A stretch of DNA of 64,000 bases from Armatimonadota bacterium (GTDB lineage Bacteria > Sysuimicrobiota > Sysuimicrobiia > Sysuimicrobiales > Sysuimicrobiaceae). Location of the stretch: contig JAVKGW010000006.1 in NCBI GenBank assembly GCA_031460175.1, forward strand, positions 1 through 64,000. Reading direction: 5' to 3'. Shown piece after piece: positions 49,007-58,067 of the stretch. A program made the position numbers and the translations under genes. The first letter of the stretch is position 1. The number at the start of each line of letters is the position of its first letter. The notes beneath the pieces were generated by a model. The model was not told the origin of the DNA and searched no databases. It saw nothing but the letters and a program-made list of their open reading frames with translations.

Positions 49007-49744
49007 GTGCGTGCGTCCGGGAGGAGTCTCCAAGCCGTCCTGGGGGTCGTCCTGCTGGCCGTGGGGTTCCTGGTCACCTGGCAGCTGCGGGCAGAGTATG
49101 CCATCCGGCAGCGACTCCGGATCCCCTCCCAGCGGCTGGAGGAGCTCGGGTTCCTCCTCCAGGAACAGGCGCGCCACCGGGAACGGCTGGAATCGGAGAT
49201 CGCCCAGCTGCGCAAGCAGCTGGAGCGCTACGCGGACGCCGCGTCCAGGGAACGGGCCGTGCTGGCGGCCATGCGCCAACGGCTTGTGGAACTCCAAGCC
49301 CTGAGCGGGGTCCGGGCGGTCCGCGGTCCTGGGGTGGTGGTGGAGGTGCGGGACAGCGCCCGCGCCCTCCAGCCCGGAGACGACCCGAACCTCACCCTCA
49401 TCCACTACACGGACCTCCACGCGATCATGGCGACCCTCTGGGCGGCGGGGGCGGAGGCGATGGCCCTGAACGGCGAGCGGGTGGCCCCCACCACCGGGCT
49501 GAGCTGCGTGGGCACCACCATCCTGTGCAACACGAAGCGGATCGCCCCCCCCTACGTCATCGCGGCCATCGGAGATCCCGATCGGCTCCTCAGCGCCCTG
49601 CGGGCACCTGACAGCCCGCTCGGGTTGTTGCTGGCCTTCGAGTTTCCGGTGACGGTGCGCCGGGTGAACCAGCTGGAGCTGCCGGCCTACCGGGGGAGCT
49701 TCCAGTTCCGGTTCGCGAAGCCGGAGGCGGAGGGGGGGCGATGA
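49007..49744 (+). CDS. DUF881 membrane-anchored protein
   Basis: 245 residues. One N-terminal transmembrane helix (about 9-28), a coiled coil (about 40-90), then the DUF881 domain with GPGVVVEVRDS, LIHYTDLHAIMATLWAAGAEAMALNG and APPYVIAAIGDP. Found beside sbp in Firmicutes, Actinobacteria and related monoderms, often near division genes; biochemical role unknown. The stop overlaps the sbp ATG. Confidence 0.88.
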   Translation: MRASGRSLQAVLGVVLLAVGFLVTWQLRAEYAIRQRLRIPSQRLEELGFLLQEQARHRERLESEIAQLRKQLERYADAASRERAVLAAMRQRLVELQALSGVRAVRGPGVVVEVRDSARALQPGDDPNLTLIHYTDLHAIMATLWAAGAEAMALNGERVAPTTGLSCVGTTILCNTKRIAPPYVIAAIGDPDRLLSALRAPDSPLGLLLAFEFPVTVRRVNQLELPAYRGSFQFRFAKPEAEGGR

Positions 49745-50157
49745 GGATGTGGGTTCCGCTGATCGGCCTGCTGCTGGGGGTGCTCCTGGGGCTGGCGCTC
49801 CGGGTGGAGATCCCCCTGGGGTTCGTGAAGTACACGGCCATCGCGGTCCTGGCGGCCCTGGACACCCTCCTGGGAGGGTTTCGGGCGCAGCTGGAAGGGC
49901 GGTTTGATCTGGTGGTGTTCACCAGCGGGTTCCTGGTGAACGCCTCGGTCGCCGCCCTCCTGGCAGCCATCGGGGACCTGCTGGGCGTGGACATCTACCT
50001 GGGGGCCGTGATCGTGTTCAGCATGAGGATCCTGCAGAACGTGAGCCTGATCCGGCGGGATCTGCTGCGGCCCTTCGTGCGGGAGGGCCCGCCCTGGACC
50101 CCCGGAGGCCCGCAGTGGGTTCCTCAAGATCCGGAGCGACGACCCGAATCGGGATAG
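49741..50157 (+). CDS. sbp: Small basic protein (Sbp, DUF1290)
   Basis: 138 residues, three or four transmembrane segments. [26 protein letters not shown] and the paired [22 protein letters not shown] are the family core. The C-terminal Pro/Arg-rich tail extends beyond the usual length. ATGA overlap with the DUF881 gene. Confidence 0.87.
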   Translation: MRMWVPLIGLLLGVLLGLALRVEIPLGFVKYTAIAVLAALDTLLGGFRAQLEGRFDLVVFTSGFLVNASVAALLAAIGDLLGVDIYLGAVIVFSMRILQNVSLIRRDLLRPFVREGPPWTPGGPQWVPQDPERRPESG

Positions 50158-50169
50158 GAGGTGACCACC

Positions 50170-51180
50170 ATGGTTCGCGTGGGGATCAACGGGTTCGGGC
50201 GGATCGGGCGCCAGGCCCTGAAGGCCATGCTCCAGCGGGCGGCGGACGTGCTGGAAGTGGTGGCCATCAACGACCTCGTAGACGCGGAGATGAACGCGTA
50301 TCTCTTCAAGTACGACTCCAACTACGGCGTCTATCCCGGCACCGTGGCCGTCCGCAACGGGAACCTGGTGATCGACGGGCGGGAGATCCGGGTTTTCCGG
50401 GAGCGGGAACCCGGTGCCATCCCCTGGCGGGAGGTGGGGGTGGAGCTCGTCCTGGAGAGCACGGGACTGTTTACGGACGCGAAGCGGGCCGCGGCCCACC
50501 TGGAGGCGGGTGCCAGGCGGGTGATCATCTCCGCCCCTGCCAAGAACGAGGACATCACCATCGTGCTGGGCGTGAACGAGGACCGTTACGATCCTGCTCG
50601 GCACCGCATCGTTTCCAACGCTTCCTGCACCACGAACGGGCTTGCCCCCGTGGCCCGGGTGCTGCACGAGGAGTTCGGCATCGAGAAGGGAATCCTCACC
50701 ACCGTGCACGCGTACACAAACACCCAGCGCCTTCTGGACGTGGCCGCCCGGGAGATGCGGGACGCCCGGGCCGCGGCCCTGAACATCGTGCCCAGCGAGA
50801 CCGGCGCGGCCCGCGCCGTGGGGCTCGTGATCCCCGATCTCCAAGGGAAATTCACGGGGATGGCCTTCCGTGTGCCCACGAGCACCGTCTCCGTCATCGA
50901 CTTCACCGTCCTGCTGCGACGGGATGTGACCCGGGAGGAGATCAACGCGGTCATGAAGCGCTGGAGCGAGGAGCGCATGCCGGAGATCTTGGGCTACACG
51001 GAGGAGCCCCTGGTCAGCAGCGATCTCAAGGGAGACCCCCGTTCCTCCATCTTCAGCGCCCCCGACACCCTGGTGGTGGGCGGGAACCTCGCGAAGGTGG
51101 TGTCCTGGTACGACAACGAATGGGGCTATGCCTGCCGGTGCGCGGATCTGGCGAAGCTCATGGCGGAGCGGGGGATCTAG
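50170..51180 (+). CDS. gap: Glyceraldehyde-3-phosphate dehydrogenase
   Basis: 336 residues, phosphorylating type I enzyme. [16 protein letters not shown] nucleotide fold, NDLVD with the Asp that favours NAD, active-site Cys153 in [13 protein letters not shown], and [14 protein letters not shown] 50170 is chosen because AGGAGGTGA ends 5 bases before it; the GTG at 50161 lies within this ribosome site. Confidence 0.97.
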   Translation: MVRVGINGFGRIGRQALKAMLQRAADVLEVVAINDLVDAEMNAYLFKYDSNYGVYPGTVAVRNGNLVIDGREIRVFREREPGAIPWREVGVELVLESTGLFTDAKRAAAHLEAGARRVIISAPAKNEDITIVLGVNEDRYDPARHRIVSNASCTTNGLAPVARVLHEEFGIEKGILTTVHAYTNTQRLLDVAAREMRDARAAALNIVPSETGAARAVGLVIPDLQGKFTGMAFRVPTSTVSVIDFTVLLRRDVTREEINAVMKRWSEERMPEILGYTEEPLVSSDLKGDPRSSIFSAPDTLVVGGNLAKVVSWYDNEWGYACRCADLAKLMAERGI

Positions 51181-52361
51181 TGCGGAAGAAGACGGTCCGG
51201 GACATCGAGGTCCGCGGAAAACGGGTGCTCGTGCGGGTGGACTTCAACGTCCCCCTGGAGGAAGGCCGGATCACGGATGATCGCCGGATCCGGGAGTCCC
51301 TTCCTACCCTCCGGTACCTTCTCGACCAAGGAGCCACCGTGATCCTGGCCTCGCACCTGGGTCGGCCAGGCGGGAAAGCGATTCCCTCCCTGCGTCTGCG
51401 TCCGGTGGGGGAGCGGTTGAAGGAGCTCCTGGACCGGGAGGTGCGGGTGCTGGAGGACTGCGTGGGACCTGAGGTGGAAGAGGCGGTCCGGAACGCGCCA
51501 CCCGGCAGCGTCCTCCTCCTGGAGAACCTCCGGTTCCACCCGGAGGAGGAGGCGAACGACCCGGAGTTCGCCCGGTCCCTCGCGGGTCTTGCGGAGGTAT
51601 TCGTGCTGGACGCCTTTGGAACCGCCCACCGGGCCCACGCCTCCACCGTGGGGGTGGCCCGGTACCTCCCGGCCGTGGCCGGGTTGTTGCTGGAGAAGGA
51701 GCTCCGCTACCTCGGGCAAGTCCTGGAAGCCCCGGAGCGGCCCTTCGTGGCCGTCCTGGGGGGCAAGAAGGTCTCGGACAAAATCGGCGTCATCCGGAAT
51801 CTGCTCGCCCGTGCGGATGCGCTCCTCATCGGAGGCGCCATGGCCTACACGTTCCTCCGCGCGCAAGGGTATGCCACAGGTGCCTCCCTCGTGGAGGAGG
51901 AAAAGCTTTCCCTGGCCCGCGAACTCCTGGAGGAGGCCCGACGGGAACGCGTAGCCTTCCTGCTTCCCACGGATGTGGTGGTGGCGGACCGGATTTCGGA
52001 GGACGCGCGGGTGAAGGTGGTCCCCGTGCAGGAGATCCCCGAAGGGTGGATCGGGGTGGACATCGGACCCCAGACGGCTCGACGCTTCGCGGAGGAGATC
52101 CGCCAAGCCCGTACCGTGGTGTGGAACGGGCCCATGGGGGTGTTCGAAATCTCCCCCTTCGCCGCGGGCACCCGGGCGGTCGCGGAAGCGGTGGCCACCT
52201 GCCCGGGGACCACCGTGGTGGGCGGCGGGGACACCGCGGCCGCCCTGGAGCGGTTCGGACTCGCGGACCGGGTCGATCATGTGAGCACGGGCGGCGGCGC
52301 CTCCCTGGAGTTCCTGGAGGGGCGAGAACTTCCGGGCGTCACCGCTCTCCTGGACCCATGA
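51180..52361 (+). CDS. pgk: Phosphoglycerate kinase
   Basis: 393 residues. [20 protein letters not shown] substrate region, [41 protein letters not shown] and [18 protein letters not shown] 51180 shares its first base with the gap stop codon. Confidence 0.96.
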   Translation: MRKKTVRDIEVRGKRVLVRVDFNVPLEEGRITDDRRIRESLPTLRYLLDQGATVILASHLGRPGGKAIPSLRLRPVGERLKELLDREVRVLEDCVGPEVEEAVRNAPPGSVLLLENLRFHPEEEANDPEFARSLAGLAEVFVLDAFGTAHRAHASTVGVARYLPAVAGLLLEKELRYLGQVLEAPERPFVAVLGGKKVSDKIGVIRNLLARADALLIGGAMAYTFLRAQGYATGASLVEEEKLSLARELLEEARRERVAFLLPTDVVVADRISEDARVKVVPVQEIPEGWIGVDIGPQTARRFAEEIRQARTVVWNGPMGVFEISPFAAGTRAVAEAVATCPGTTVVGGGDTAAALERFGLADRVDHVSTGGGASLEFLEGRELPGVTALLDP

Positions 52362-53140
52362 GCCGGACACCGCTCATCGCCGCGAACTGGAAGATGTACA
52401 AGACCCGCCAGGAGGCGGTCAAGTTCCTGAAGGCTGCGCTCCCGGATCTCGCGGCCGTGGAAGGTGTGGAGGTGGCCATCTGCCCGCCCTTCACGGCCCT
52501 GGAGACCGTGGGGCGCCTGCTCGCGGGAACGCCCGTGCGGCTGGGCGCTCAGAACCTACACTGGGAGCGACAGGGCGCCTTCACGGGCGAGATCTCCCCC
52601 CTCATGCTCGCGGAGCTGGGCTGCACCTACGTGATCGTGGGACACTCCGAGAGGCGCCGGTGGTTCGGGGAGACGGACGAGCGGGTTCGGCGGAAGGTGC
52701 GGGCGGCCTTCGACGCGGGACTCGTGCCCATCCTGTGCGTGGGGGAGACGTTGGAGGAACGGCAAGCAGGCCAGACGGAGTCCCGGGTGCTGGAGCAGGT
52801 GACGGAGGCCGTGGCGGACCTCTCATCGGAGGAGGCCGGGAAGCTGGTGCTGGCCTACGAGCCCGTGTGGGCCATCGGAACCGGACATGCGGCCACGGGG
52901 GAGGAGGCGAACCGGGTCATCGGGATCCTCCGGGGGTATCTTGAACGCCGTTTCGGGGAGGCTGCCCGGTGGATCCGGATTCAGTACGGAGGCAGCGTGC
53001 GGGCGAGCAACGCCGCGGAATTCCTGGCCCAACCGGAGGTGGACGGAGCGCTCGTAGGAGGCGCGAGCCTGGACCCCGCGGAGTTCGTGGGGATCGTGCG
53101 GGCGGCGTCCTCGCCCCGTCCCGGACAGGGGCTTCTCTAG
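52358..53140 (+). CDS. tpiA: Triosephosphate isomerase
   Basis: 260 residues. Lys12 in AANWKMYK, electrophile His96 in [12 protein letters not shown], catalytic Glu168 in [12 protein letters not shown], and the phosphate loop [17 protein letters not shown] overlap with pgk; the gap-pgk-tpiA-secG order is common in bacteria. Confidence 0.97.
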   Translation: MSRTPLIAANWKMYKTRQEAVKFLKAALPDLAAVEGVEVAICPPFTALETVGRLLAGTPVRLGAQNLHWERQGAFTGEISPLMLAELGCTYVIVGHSERRRWFGETDERVRRKVRAAFDAGLVPILCVGETLEERQAGQTESRVLEQVTEAVADLSSEEAGKLVLAYEPVWAIGTGHAATGEEANRVIGILRGYLERRFGEAARWIRIQYGGSVRASNAAEFLAQPEVDGALVGGASLDPAEFVGIVRAASSPRPGQGLL

Positions 53141-53153
53141 GGCCGGAAACATC

Positions 53154-53162
53154 TGCTAGGAT
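53154..53162 (+). promoter_or_regulatory. Extended -10 element before secG
   Basis: TGCTAGGAT matches the TGnTAnnnT form, 19 bases before the secG ATG. Confidence 0.4.
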
Positions 53163-53181
53163 GGTGGGTGGATTTGGAACC

Positions 53182-53400
53182 ATGCACACCGCGATCCTGA
53201 TCCTGCACTTCCTCTTGGCGGCCCTAGCCGTGGGGCTTGTGCTCCTGCAGGGTCCCAAGGGGGAGGGACTGGGGGCCATCGGCGGGAGCGCCCGGTTGTT
53301 CCACGGCCCCAAACCCCGGGAGACCTTCTTCACCCGCACCACGGCCATCGTCTCGGTCCTATTCGCCCTGAGCTCCGTCTACCTTGCCTTCGTCCGGTAG
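53182..53400 (+). CDS. secG: Preprotein translocase subunit SecG
   Basis: 72 residues, two transmembrane helices separated by a Gly-rich loop ([35 protein letters not shown]; landmark GEGLGAIGG), with a second helix [15 protein letters not shown]. Auxiliary subunit of SecYEG. In-frame starts at 53161 and 53164 are possible but would lie on the predicted promoter. Confidence 0.88.
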   Translation: MHTAILILHFLLAALAVGLVLLQGPKGEGLGAIGGSARLFHGPKPRETFFTRTTAIVSVLFALSSVYLAFVR

Positions 53401-53402
53401 GC

Positions 53403-53408
53403 TATAAT
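53403..53408 (+). promoter_or_regulatory. -10 element of tRNA-Leu(GAG)
   Basis: Consensus TATAAT 19 bases before the tRNA 5' end; no good -35 at normal spacing. Confidence 0.5.
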
Positions 53409-53427
53409 GGAAGTTGGCCCACTGCGT

Positions 53428-53512
53428 GCCCGGATGGCGGAACTGGCAGACGCGCACGTTTGAGGGGCGTGTGGGGAAACCCGTGGGGGTTCGAATCCCC
53501 CTCCGGGCACCA
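53428..53512 (+). tRNA. tRNA-Leu(GAG)
   Basis: Acceptor GCCCGGA/TCCGGGC, discriminator A, CCA encoded (53510-53512). Anticodon stem CACGT/GCGTG encloses TTGAGGG with GAG at 53462-53464; class II variable arm; T-arm GGGGGTTCGAATCCCCC. Confidence 0.95.
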
Positions 53513-53571
53513 ATGGTCCTCCGATCCGGCGTGGCTTCTCCCGTGTGTGCCGCGCCCGCTCCGGGCGACGG

Positions 53572-53577
53572 TACAAT
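53572..53577 (+). promoter_or_regulatory. Candidate -10 of the pterin dehydratase gene
   Basis: TACAAT 29 bases before the ATG; -35 not clear. Confidence 0.4.
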
Positions 53578-53606
53578 GGGGACGTGAGCCGACCTCTGGA
53601 GGGGGG

Positions 53607-53963
53607 ATGGGGATGAGCGTGCTCGCGGAGCTGAAGTGCACCGCCTGCCGGGGGGATGAGCCCCCTCTCACGGACGCGCAGATCGCGGAACTCCACCCCC
53701 AGGTTCCTGATTGGCACGTGGTGGAGCGGGAGGGGGTGAAGCGGCTGGAGCGCACCTTTAAGTTTCGCGACTTCCGGGAGGCCCTGGCGTTCGCCAACCG
53801 GGTGGGGGAGCTCGCGGAGGAGGAGGGACACCACCCTGCCCTCCTGGTGGAGTGGGGCCGGGTCACCGTGAGCTGGTGGACCCACAAGATCCGGGGGCTA
53901 CACCGCAACGACTTCATCATGGCCGCGAAGACGGACGCCGCGTACCGGGAGAGGGAGACCTGA
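53607..53963 (+). CDS. Pterin-4a-carbinolamine dehydratase
   Basis: 118 residues of the PCD/DCoH family, which regenerates oxidised pterin after aromatic hydroxylation. The active-site motif is [30 protein letters not shown] (landmarks GHHP, TH and ND). The N terminus holds [13 protein letters not shown], the family's CxxCxG...L lead-in. ATG 53607 or 53613; GGAGG lies just before both. No aromatic amino acid hydroxylase is in the window, so it may act in other pterin metabolism. Confidence 0.9.
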   Translation: MGMSVLAELKCTACRGDEPPLTDAQIAELHPQVPDWHVVEREGVKRLERTFKFRDFREALAFANRVGELAEEEGHHPALLVEWGRVTVSWWTHKIRGLHRNDFIMAAKTDAAYRERET

Positions 53964-54004
53964 CGTCCCCGGAAGTCCCACAGACCCGGCCACAGGAGCA
54001 GGGG

Positions 54005-56734
54005 ATGTGGCACCAGTTCACGGCGTTGAACGCCGGGTATGTGGCTGAGCTCTACGAGCGGTACCGACGGGATCCGACCTCCGTGGACGCACGGACCCGG
54101 GCGTTCTTCGAACGGTTTCCGGCCAGCCCGGACAAGGTATTCCCTGCCCTGGAGGTCCGGGTCCTTGTAGGCGCCATCGGCCTCGCGCAGGCCGTCCGGG
54201 AGTACGGACACCTGGCGGCGCGTCTGGATCCCCTAGGAACGCCTCCCCCGGGAGACCCTTCCCTGACTCCCGGGTTCTGGGGGATCACGGAAGAGGACCT
54301 CCGGGGCCTCCCCCCCGACCTCGTGGGGGGGCCGGTGGCCGGACGGGCCCGCGATGCCTTGGAGGCCCTTGAGCATCTGCGGGCCATCTACTCGGGGACC
54401 GCGGGCTACGAGTTCGAACACCTGCGGGTGGCCGAGGAACGGGTCTGGCTTCGGGAAGCGGTGGAGGGCGGCTGGTTCCGGCCTCCCCAAGATTCCCTCG
54501 ATGAGGTGGCGCTCCTGCGGCGCCTCACGGAAGTGGAGACCTTCGAGCGGTTCCTGCACCGTGCCTTTCCCGGGAAGACCCGCTTCTCCCTGGAGGGGCT
54601 CGACATCCTGGTGCCCATGCTGGATGAGGTGATCGCGCGGGCCGCACAGGGAGGCGTGCGCACCGTTCTCCTGGGGATGGCGCACCGCGGCCGGCTCAAC
54701 GTGCTCGCCCACGTCCTGGGGAAGCCCTACCGCGCGATCCTCGCGGAGTTCAAGGATCCGGTCCGCGGCTCCGCCTTCCGGGACGACCTCGGGTGGACCG
54801 GGGACGTGACCTACCACAAGGGTGCCCGGCGCATCGCCCCGGGGGCCGCCGTCCTCCTGGCGCCCAATCCCAGCCACCTGGAGGCGATCACGCCGGTGAT
54901 CGAGGGGATGGCCCGGGCCGCGGGAACCCGTGCGGGCCGTGCCGGGGCCCCGGCGTTTGATCCGGACGTGGTCCTGCCCGTCCTCATCCACGGGGATGCC
55001 GCCTTCTGCGGGCAAGGAGTTGTGGCGGAGACCCTGAACCTCGCCCAGGTCCCCGGGTACGCCACGGGCGGTACGATCCACCTCATCGCGAACAACCAGC
55101 TGGGCTATACCACGGATCCCCGGGAGGGACGGAGCACCACGTACGCGAGCGACCTCGCCAAGGGATTCGAGATCCCGGTGGTGCATGTGAACGCGGACGA
55201 CCCGGAGACCTGCATCGCCGCTGCCCGGCTCGCGGTGGCCTACCGCATGCGCTTTCATAAGGACTTCGTGATCGATCTCGTGGGTTACCGCCGGTGGGGG
55301 CATAACGAGGGAGACGAGCCCAGCTTCACCCAGCCCACGATGTACCGCCGCATCGAGCGCCATCCCACCGTCCGGGTCCAGTGGGCTTCCCGGCTGGTCG
55401 GGCAAGGCGTCGTGGAACCGCACGTCCCGGATCAGCTCGTCCGGGAGCACCTGCAGCGCCTGCAGGCAGAGCTGAGCGCCCTGGAGCCCGAGCGGGACCT
55501 CGTGGAAGAGATCCCTGCTCCCCCTCCCCCGGGCGCGGCCCGGGGGGTGCGGACCGCGGTGCCGTTGGAGCGTCTCCGGCGGCTGCACGAGGCGTTGCTG
55601 CGGGTGCCGGAGGGGTTCTCCCTGCACCCCAAACTGGCGCGGGCCCTGGAGCGCCGACAGACCTTACTGGCGGACCCGGATGCGCCCACCGTGGACTGGG
55701 CGGGTGCGGAGCAGCTGGCGTTCGCCTCCCTCCTCGAAGAGGGGATCCCGATCCGCCTCGTGGGGCAGGACACGGAGCGGGGGACCTTCGGCCAGCGGCA
55801 CGCGGTCTTCCACGATTTCGAGACCGGTGCCGAGTACGTCCCCCTGCAGGCGCTGCCGCAGGCACGGGCGGCCTTCGAGGTGCACAACACGCCCCTCTCC
55901 GAGAACGCGGTGCTGGCCTTCGAGTACGGGTACAGCCTCCAGGCCCCGGGCCACCTGGTCCTCTGGGAGGCACAGTACGGGGACTTCCTGAACAACGCCC
56001 AGGTGGTGGTAGACGAATTCCTCGTCTCCGCCCGCGCCAAGTGGGGACAGCGGTCTTCCCTGGTCCTCCTCCTCCCGCACGGATACGAGGGGCAGGGGCC
56101 CGACCACAGCAGTGCCCGGCCGGAGCGGTTCTTGGCGTTGAGCGCGGATCTCAACCTGCGGCTTGCCTACCCTACCACCGCAGCCCAGTACTTCCACCTC
56201 CTGCGCCGGCAGGCCCTGCTCCTGCAGACCGATCCCCTTCCCCTCATCGTGCTCACCCCGAAGGGCCTGCTGCGTCACCCCGCCACCTTCTCCCGCCCCC
56301 GGGACCTCAGCGAGGGCGGCTGGCAACCGGTGATGGACGACGGCGCGGATCCCCAACGGGTGCGGCGCCTCCTCCTGTGCACGGGCAAGATCTTCGTGGA
56401 CCTTGCGACGAGCGGCCGCAAAGGCCAGGAGGTCGCCATCGTGCGGCTGGAACAGCTCTATCCCCCTCCGGAGGAGGAGCTCGCGGCCGTCCTGGAGCGG
56501 TACAGGGGGGCGGAGGAGATCTATTGGGTGCAGGAGGAACCGCAGAACATGGGGGCTTGGGGCTTCCTGCGGCCGATCCTGGAGTCCCTATTGGGCGGCC
56601 GCCCCCTCCGATACGTGGGTCGACCGCCCAGCCCGAGTCCTGCGGAGGGGTCTAGGGCCCTTCACGCGGTGGTGCAGGAGGGGATCCTCGCGGCGGCCCT
56701 GGGAGTCCACGATGCCCCCGGGGCAAGGAGGTGA
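54005..56734 (+). CDS. sucA: 2-oxoglutarate dehydrogenase E1 component
   Basis: 909 residues, thiamine-diphosphate enzyme decarboxylating 2-oxoglutarate and passing succinyl to E2. N-terminal YVAELYERYRRDP helix, GMAHRGRLNVLAHVLGKP, HGDAAFCGQGVVAETLNL, IANNQLGYTTDPREGRST, and the C-terminal half with TFGQRHAVFHD and PHGYEGQGPDHSSAR. Slightly shorter than the enteric enzyme. ATG 54005 follows AGGAGCAGGGG. sucB starts 3 bases later; no E3 gene is present. Confidence 0.95.
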   Translation: MWHQFTALNAGYVAELYERYRRDPTSVDARTRAFFERFPASPDKVFPALEVRVLVGAIGLAQAVREYGHLAARLDPLGTPPPGDPSLTPGFWGITEEDLRGLPPDLVGGPVAGRARDALEALEHLRAIYSGTAGYEFEHLRVAEERVWLREAVEGGWFRPPQDSLDEVALLRRLTEVETFERFLHRAFPGKTRFSLEGLDILVPMLDEVIARAAQGGVRTVLLGMAHRGRLNVLAHVLGKPYRAILAEFKDPVRGSAFRDDLGWTGDVTYHKGARRIAPGAAVLLAPNPSHLEAITPVIEGMARAAGTRAGRAGAPAFDPDVVLPVLIHGDAAFCGQGVVAETLNLAQVPGYATGGTIHLIANNQLGYTTDPREGRSTTYASDLAKGFEIPVVHVNADDPETCIAAARLAVAYRMRFHKDFVIDLVGYRRWGHNEGDEPSFTQPTMYRRIERHPTVRVQWASRLVGQGVVEPHVPDQLVREHLQRLQAELSALEPERDLVEEIPAPPPPGAARGVRTAVPLERLRRLHEALLRVPEGFSLHPKLARALERRQTLLADPDAPTVDWAGAEQLAFASLLEEGIPIRLVGQDTERGTFGQRHAVFHDFETGAEYVPLQALPQARAAFEVHNTPLSENAVLAFEYGYSLQAPGHLVLWEAQYGDFLNNAQVVVDEFLVSARAKWGQRSSLVLLLPHGYEGQGPDHSSARPERFLALSADLNLRLAYPTTAAQYFHLLRRQALLLQTDPLPLIVLTPKGLLRHPATFSRPRDLSEGGWQPVMDDGADPQRVRRLLLCTGKIFVDLATSGRKGQEVAIVRLEQLYPPPEEELAAVLERYRGAEEIYWVQEEPQNMGAWGFLRPILESLLGGRPLRYVGRPPSPSPAEGSRALHAVVQEGILAAALGVHDAPGARR

Positions 56735-56737
56735 TGG

Positions 56738-57919
56738 GTGGCGGAGCTTGTGGTCCCGCAGATGGGGGAGTCCGTCCTCGAGGCCACCGTGGCCCGATGG
56801 CTCAAGCGGGAGGGCGAGCGGGTGGAGGTGGGCGAGGCGGTGGTGGAGCTGGAGACCGAGAAGGTGAACGTGGAGGTGGGCGCGGAGATGGCAGGGGTGC
56901 TCGCCCGGATCGTGCGTCGGGAGGGGGAGACCGTCCGACCCGGAGAGGTGCTCGGGGTAATCGAGCCGGTCTCCGCTCCCGAGCCTCCCCGGGGGGAGAT
57001 CCCGCAGCCGCGGGTGGCCGAGTCTCCTCCGTCCCCGCCCGAACCGGAGGCTCCGACGCCGCGGGCCACGCCCCTCGCCCGTCAGCTGGCCACAGAACAC
57101 GGCCTGGATCTCTCCGGGGTCTCCGGTACGGGTCCGGGAGGCCGCATCACCCGCGAGGACGTGGAGGCCGCCGTCGCCGCCCAACAGCCGGCTCCCGTCG
57201 TGGAGCGGCCGCGGGCGCCGGAGCGCCGCGAGGAACGGGTCCGGATGTCCGCGCGCCGACGTACCATCGCCCGCCGCCTGGTGGAGGCCCAGCGGGAGGC
57301 CGCCATGCTCACCACCTTCAACGAGGTGGACATGACGGAGCTTCTGGCCCTCCGCGGGCGGCTCAACGAGCGGCTCGCCCCCCGGGGACTGCGGCTTGGG
57401 ATCACCGCTTTCTTCGTGAAGGCGGTGATTCCGGCATTGCGGGAGTTCCCCCGCCTCAACGCGGAGGTCCAGGGTGAGGAGATGGTTCTGAAGTACTACT
57501 ACGACATCGGGGTAGCGGTGGGAGATCCCGAGGGACTGGTGGTTCCGGTGGTACGAGACGCGGATCGCAAGAGCCTCCTGGACGTGGAGCGGGAGATCCA
57601 GGCCTATGCGGAGAAGGCCGCGCAGGGACGGCTCACCCCCGAAGACCTCCGGGGCGGGACCTTCACCATCACCAACGGCGGGGTATTCGGATCCCTCCTC
57701 AGCACCCCCATCCTCAACCCCCCCCAGGTGGGGATCCTGGGCCTGCACCGGATCGAGGAGCGAGCCGTGGTCCGGGCAGGACAGGTGGTGGTGCGTCCCA
57801 TGATGTACGTGGCCCTCACCTACGACCATCGCCTCGTGGACGGCCGGGAGGCCGTGCAGTTCCTGGTCCGGATCAAGGAACTCGTGGAGGATCCGGACTT
57901 GCTCCTCGCGTCCCTCTGA
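56738..57919 (+). CDS. sucB: 2-oxoglutarate dehydrogenase E2 component (succinyltransferase)
   Basis: 393 residues. Lipoyl domain 1-80 with lipoyl-Lys42 in ETEKVNVEV; Pro-rich linker 85-107; peripheral-subunit-binding domain [33 protein letters not shown] (about 110-145; landmarks ATPLARQLA and GRITREDV); catalytic domain with His364 and Asp368 in [14 protein letters not shown] start 3 bases after sucA. The adjacent E1 fixes it as the 2-oxoglutarate complex. Confidence 0.93.
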   Translation: MAELVVPQMGESVLEATVARWLKREGERVEVGEAVVELETEKVNVEVGAEMAGVLARIVRREGETVRPGEVLGVIEPVSAPEPPRGEIPQPRVAESPPSPPEPEAPTPRATPLARQLATEHGLDLSGVSGTGPGGRITREDVEAAVAAQQPAPVVERPRAPERREERVRMSARRRTIARRLVEAQREAAMLTTFNEVDMTELLALRGRLNERLAPRGLRLGITAFFVKAVIPALREFPRLNAEVQGEEMVLKYYYDIGVAVGDPEGLVVPVVRDADRKSLLDVEREIQAYAEKAAQGRLTPEDLRGGTFTITNGGVFGSLLSTPILNPPQVGILGLHRIEERAVVRAGQVVVRPMMYVALTYDHRLVDGREAVQFLVRIKELVEDPDLLLASL

Positions 57920-57990
57920 GAGGATCCTCCCGGATAGATCCGTTCGATTCGTGGAATAGCGGCATTTGATTTTTCGAGGCCGCAAACCCG

Positions 57991-57999
57991 TGCTACGCT
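57991..57999 (+). promoter_or_regulatory. Extended -10 promoter of korAB
   Basis: TGCTACGCT with TG one base before TACGCT. A weak TTTTCG stands 18 bases upstream. It separates korAB from sucAB, so the two systems can be controlled independently. Confidence 0.45.
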
Positions 58000-58067
58000 T
58001 GGTTCAGCGCGGGTGCGGTGCGCGTTCGGCGTCCGCGGCGAAAGCACAAACGAGGTGCGGAGGGACC

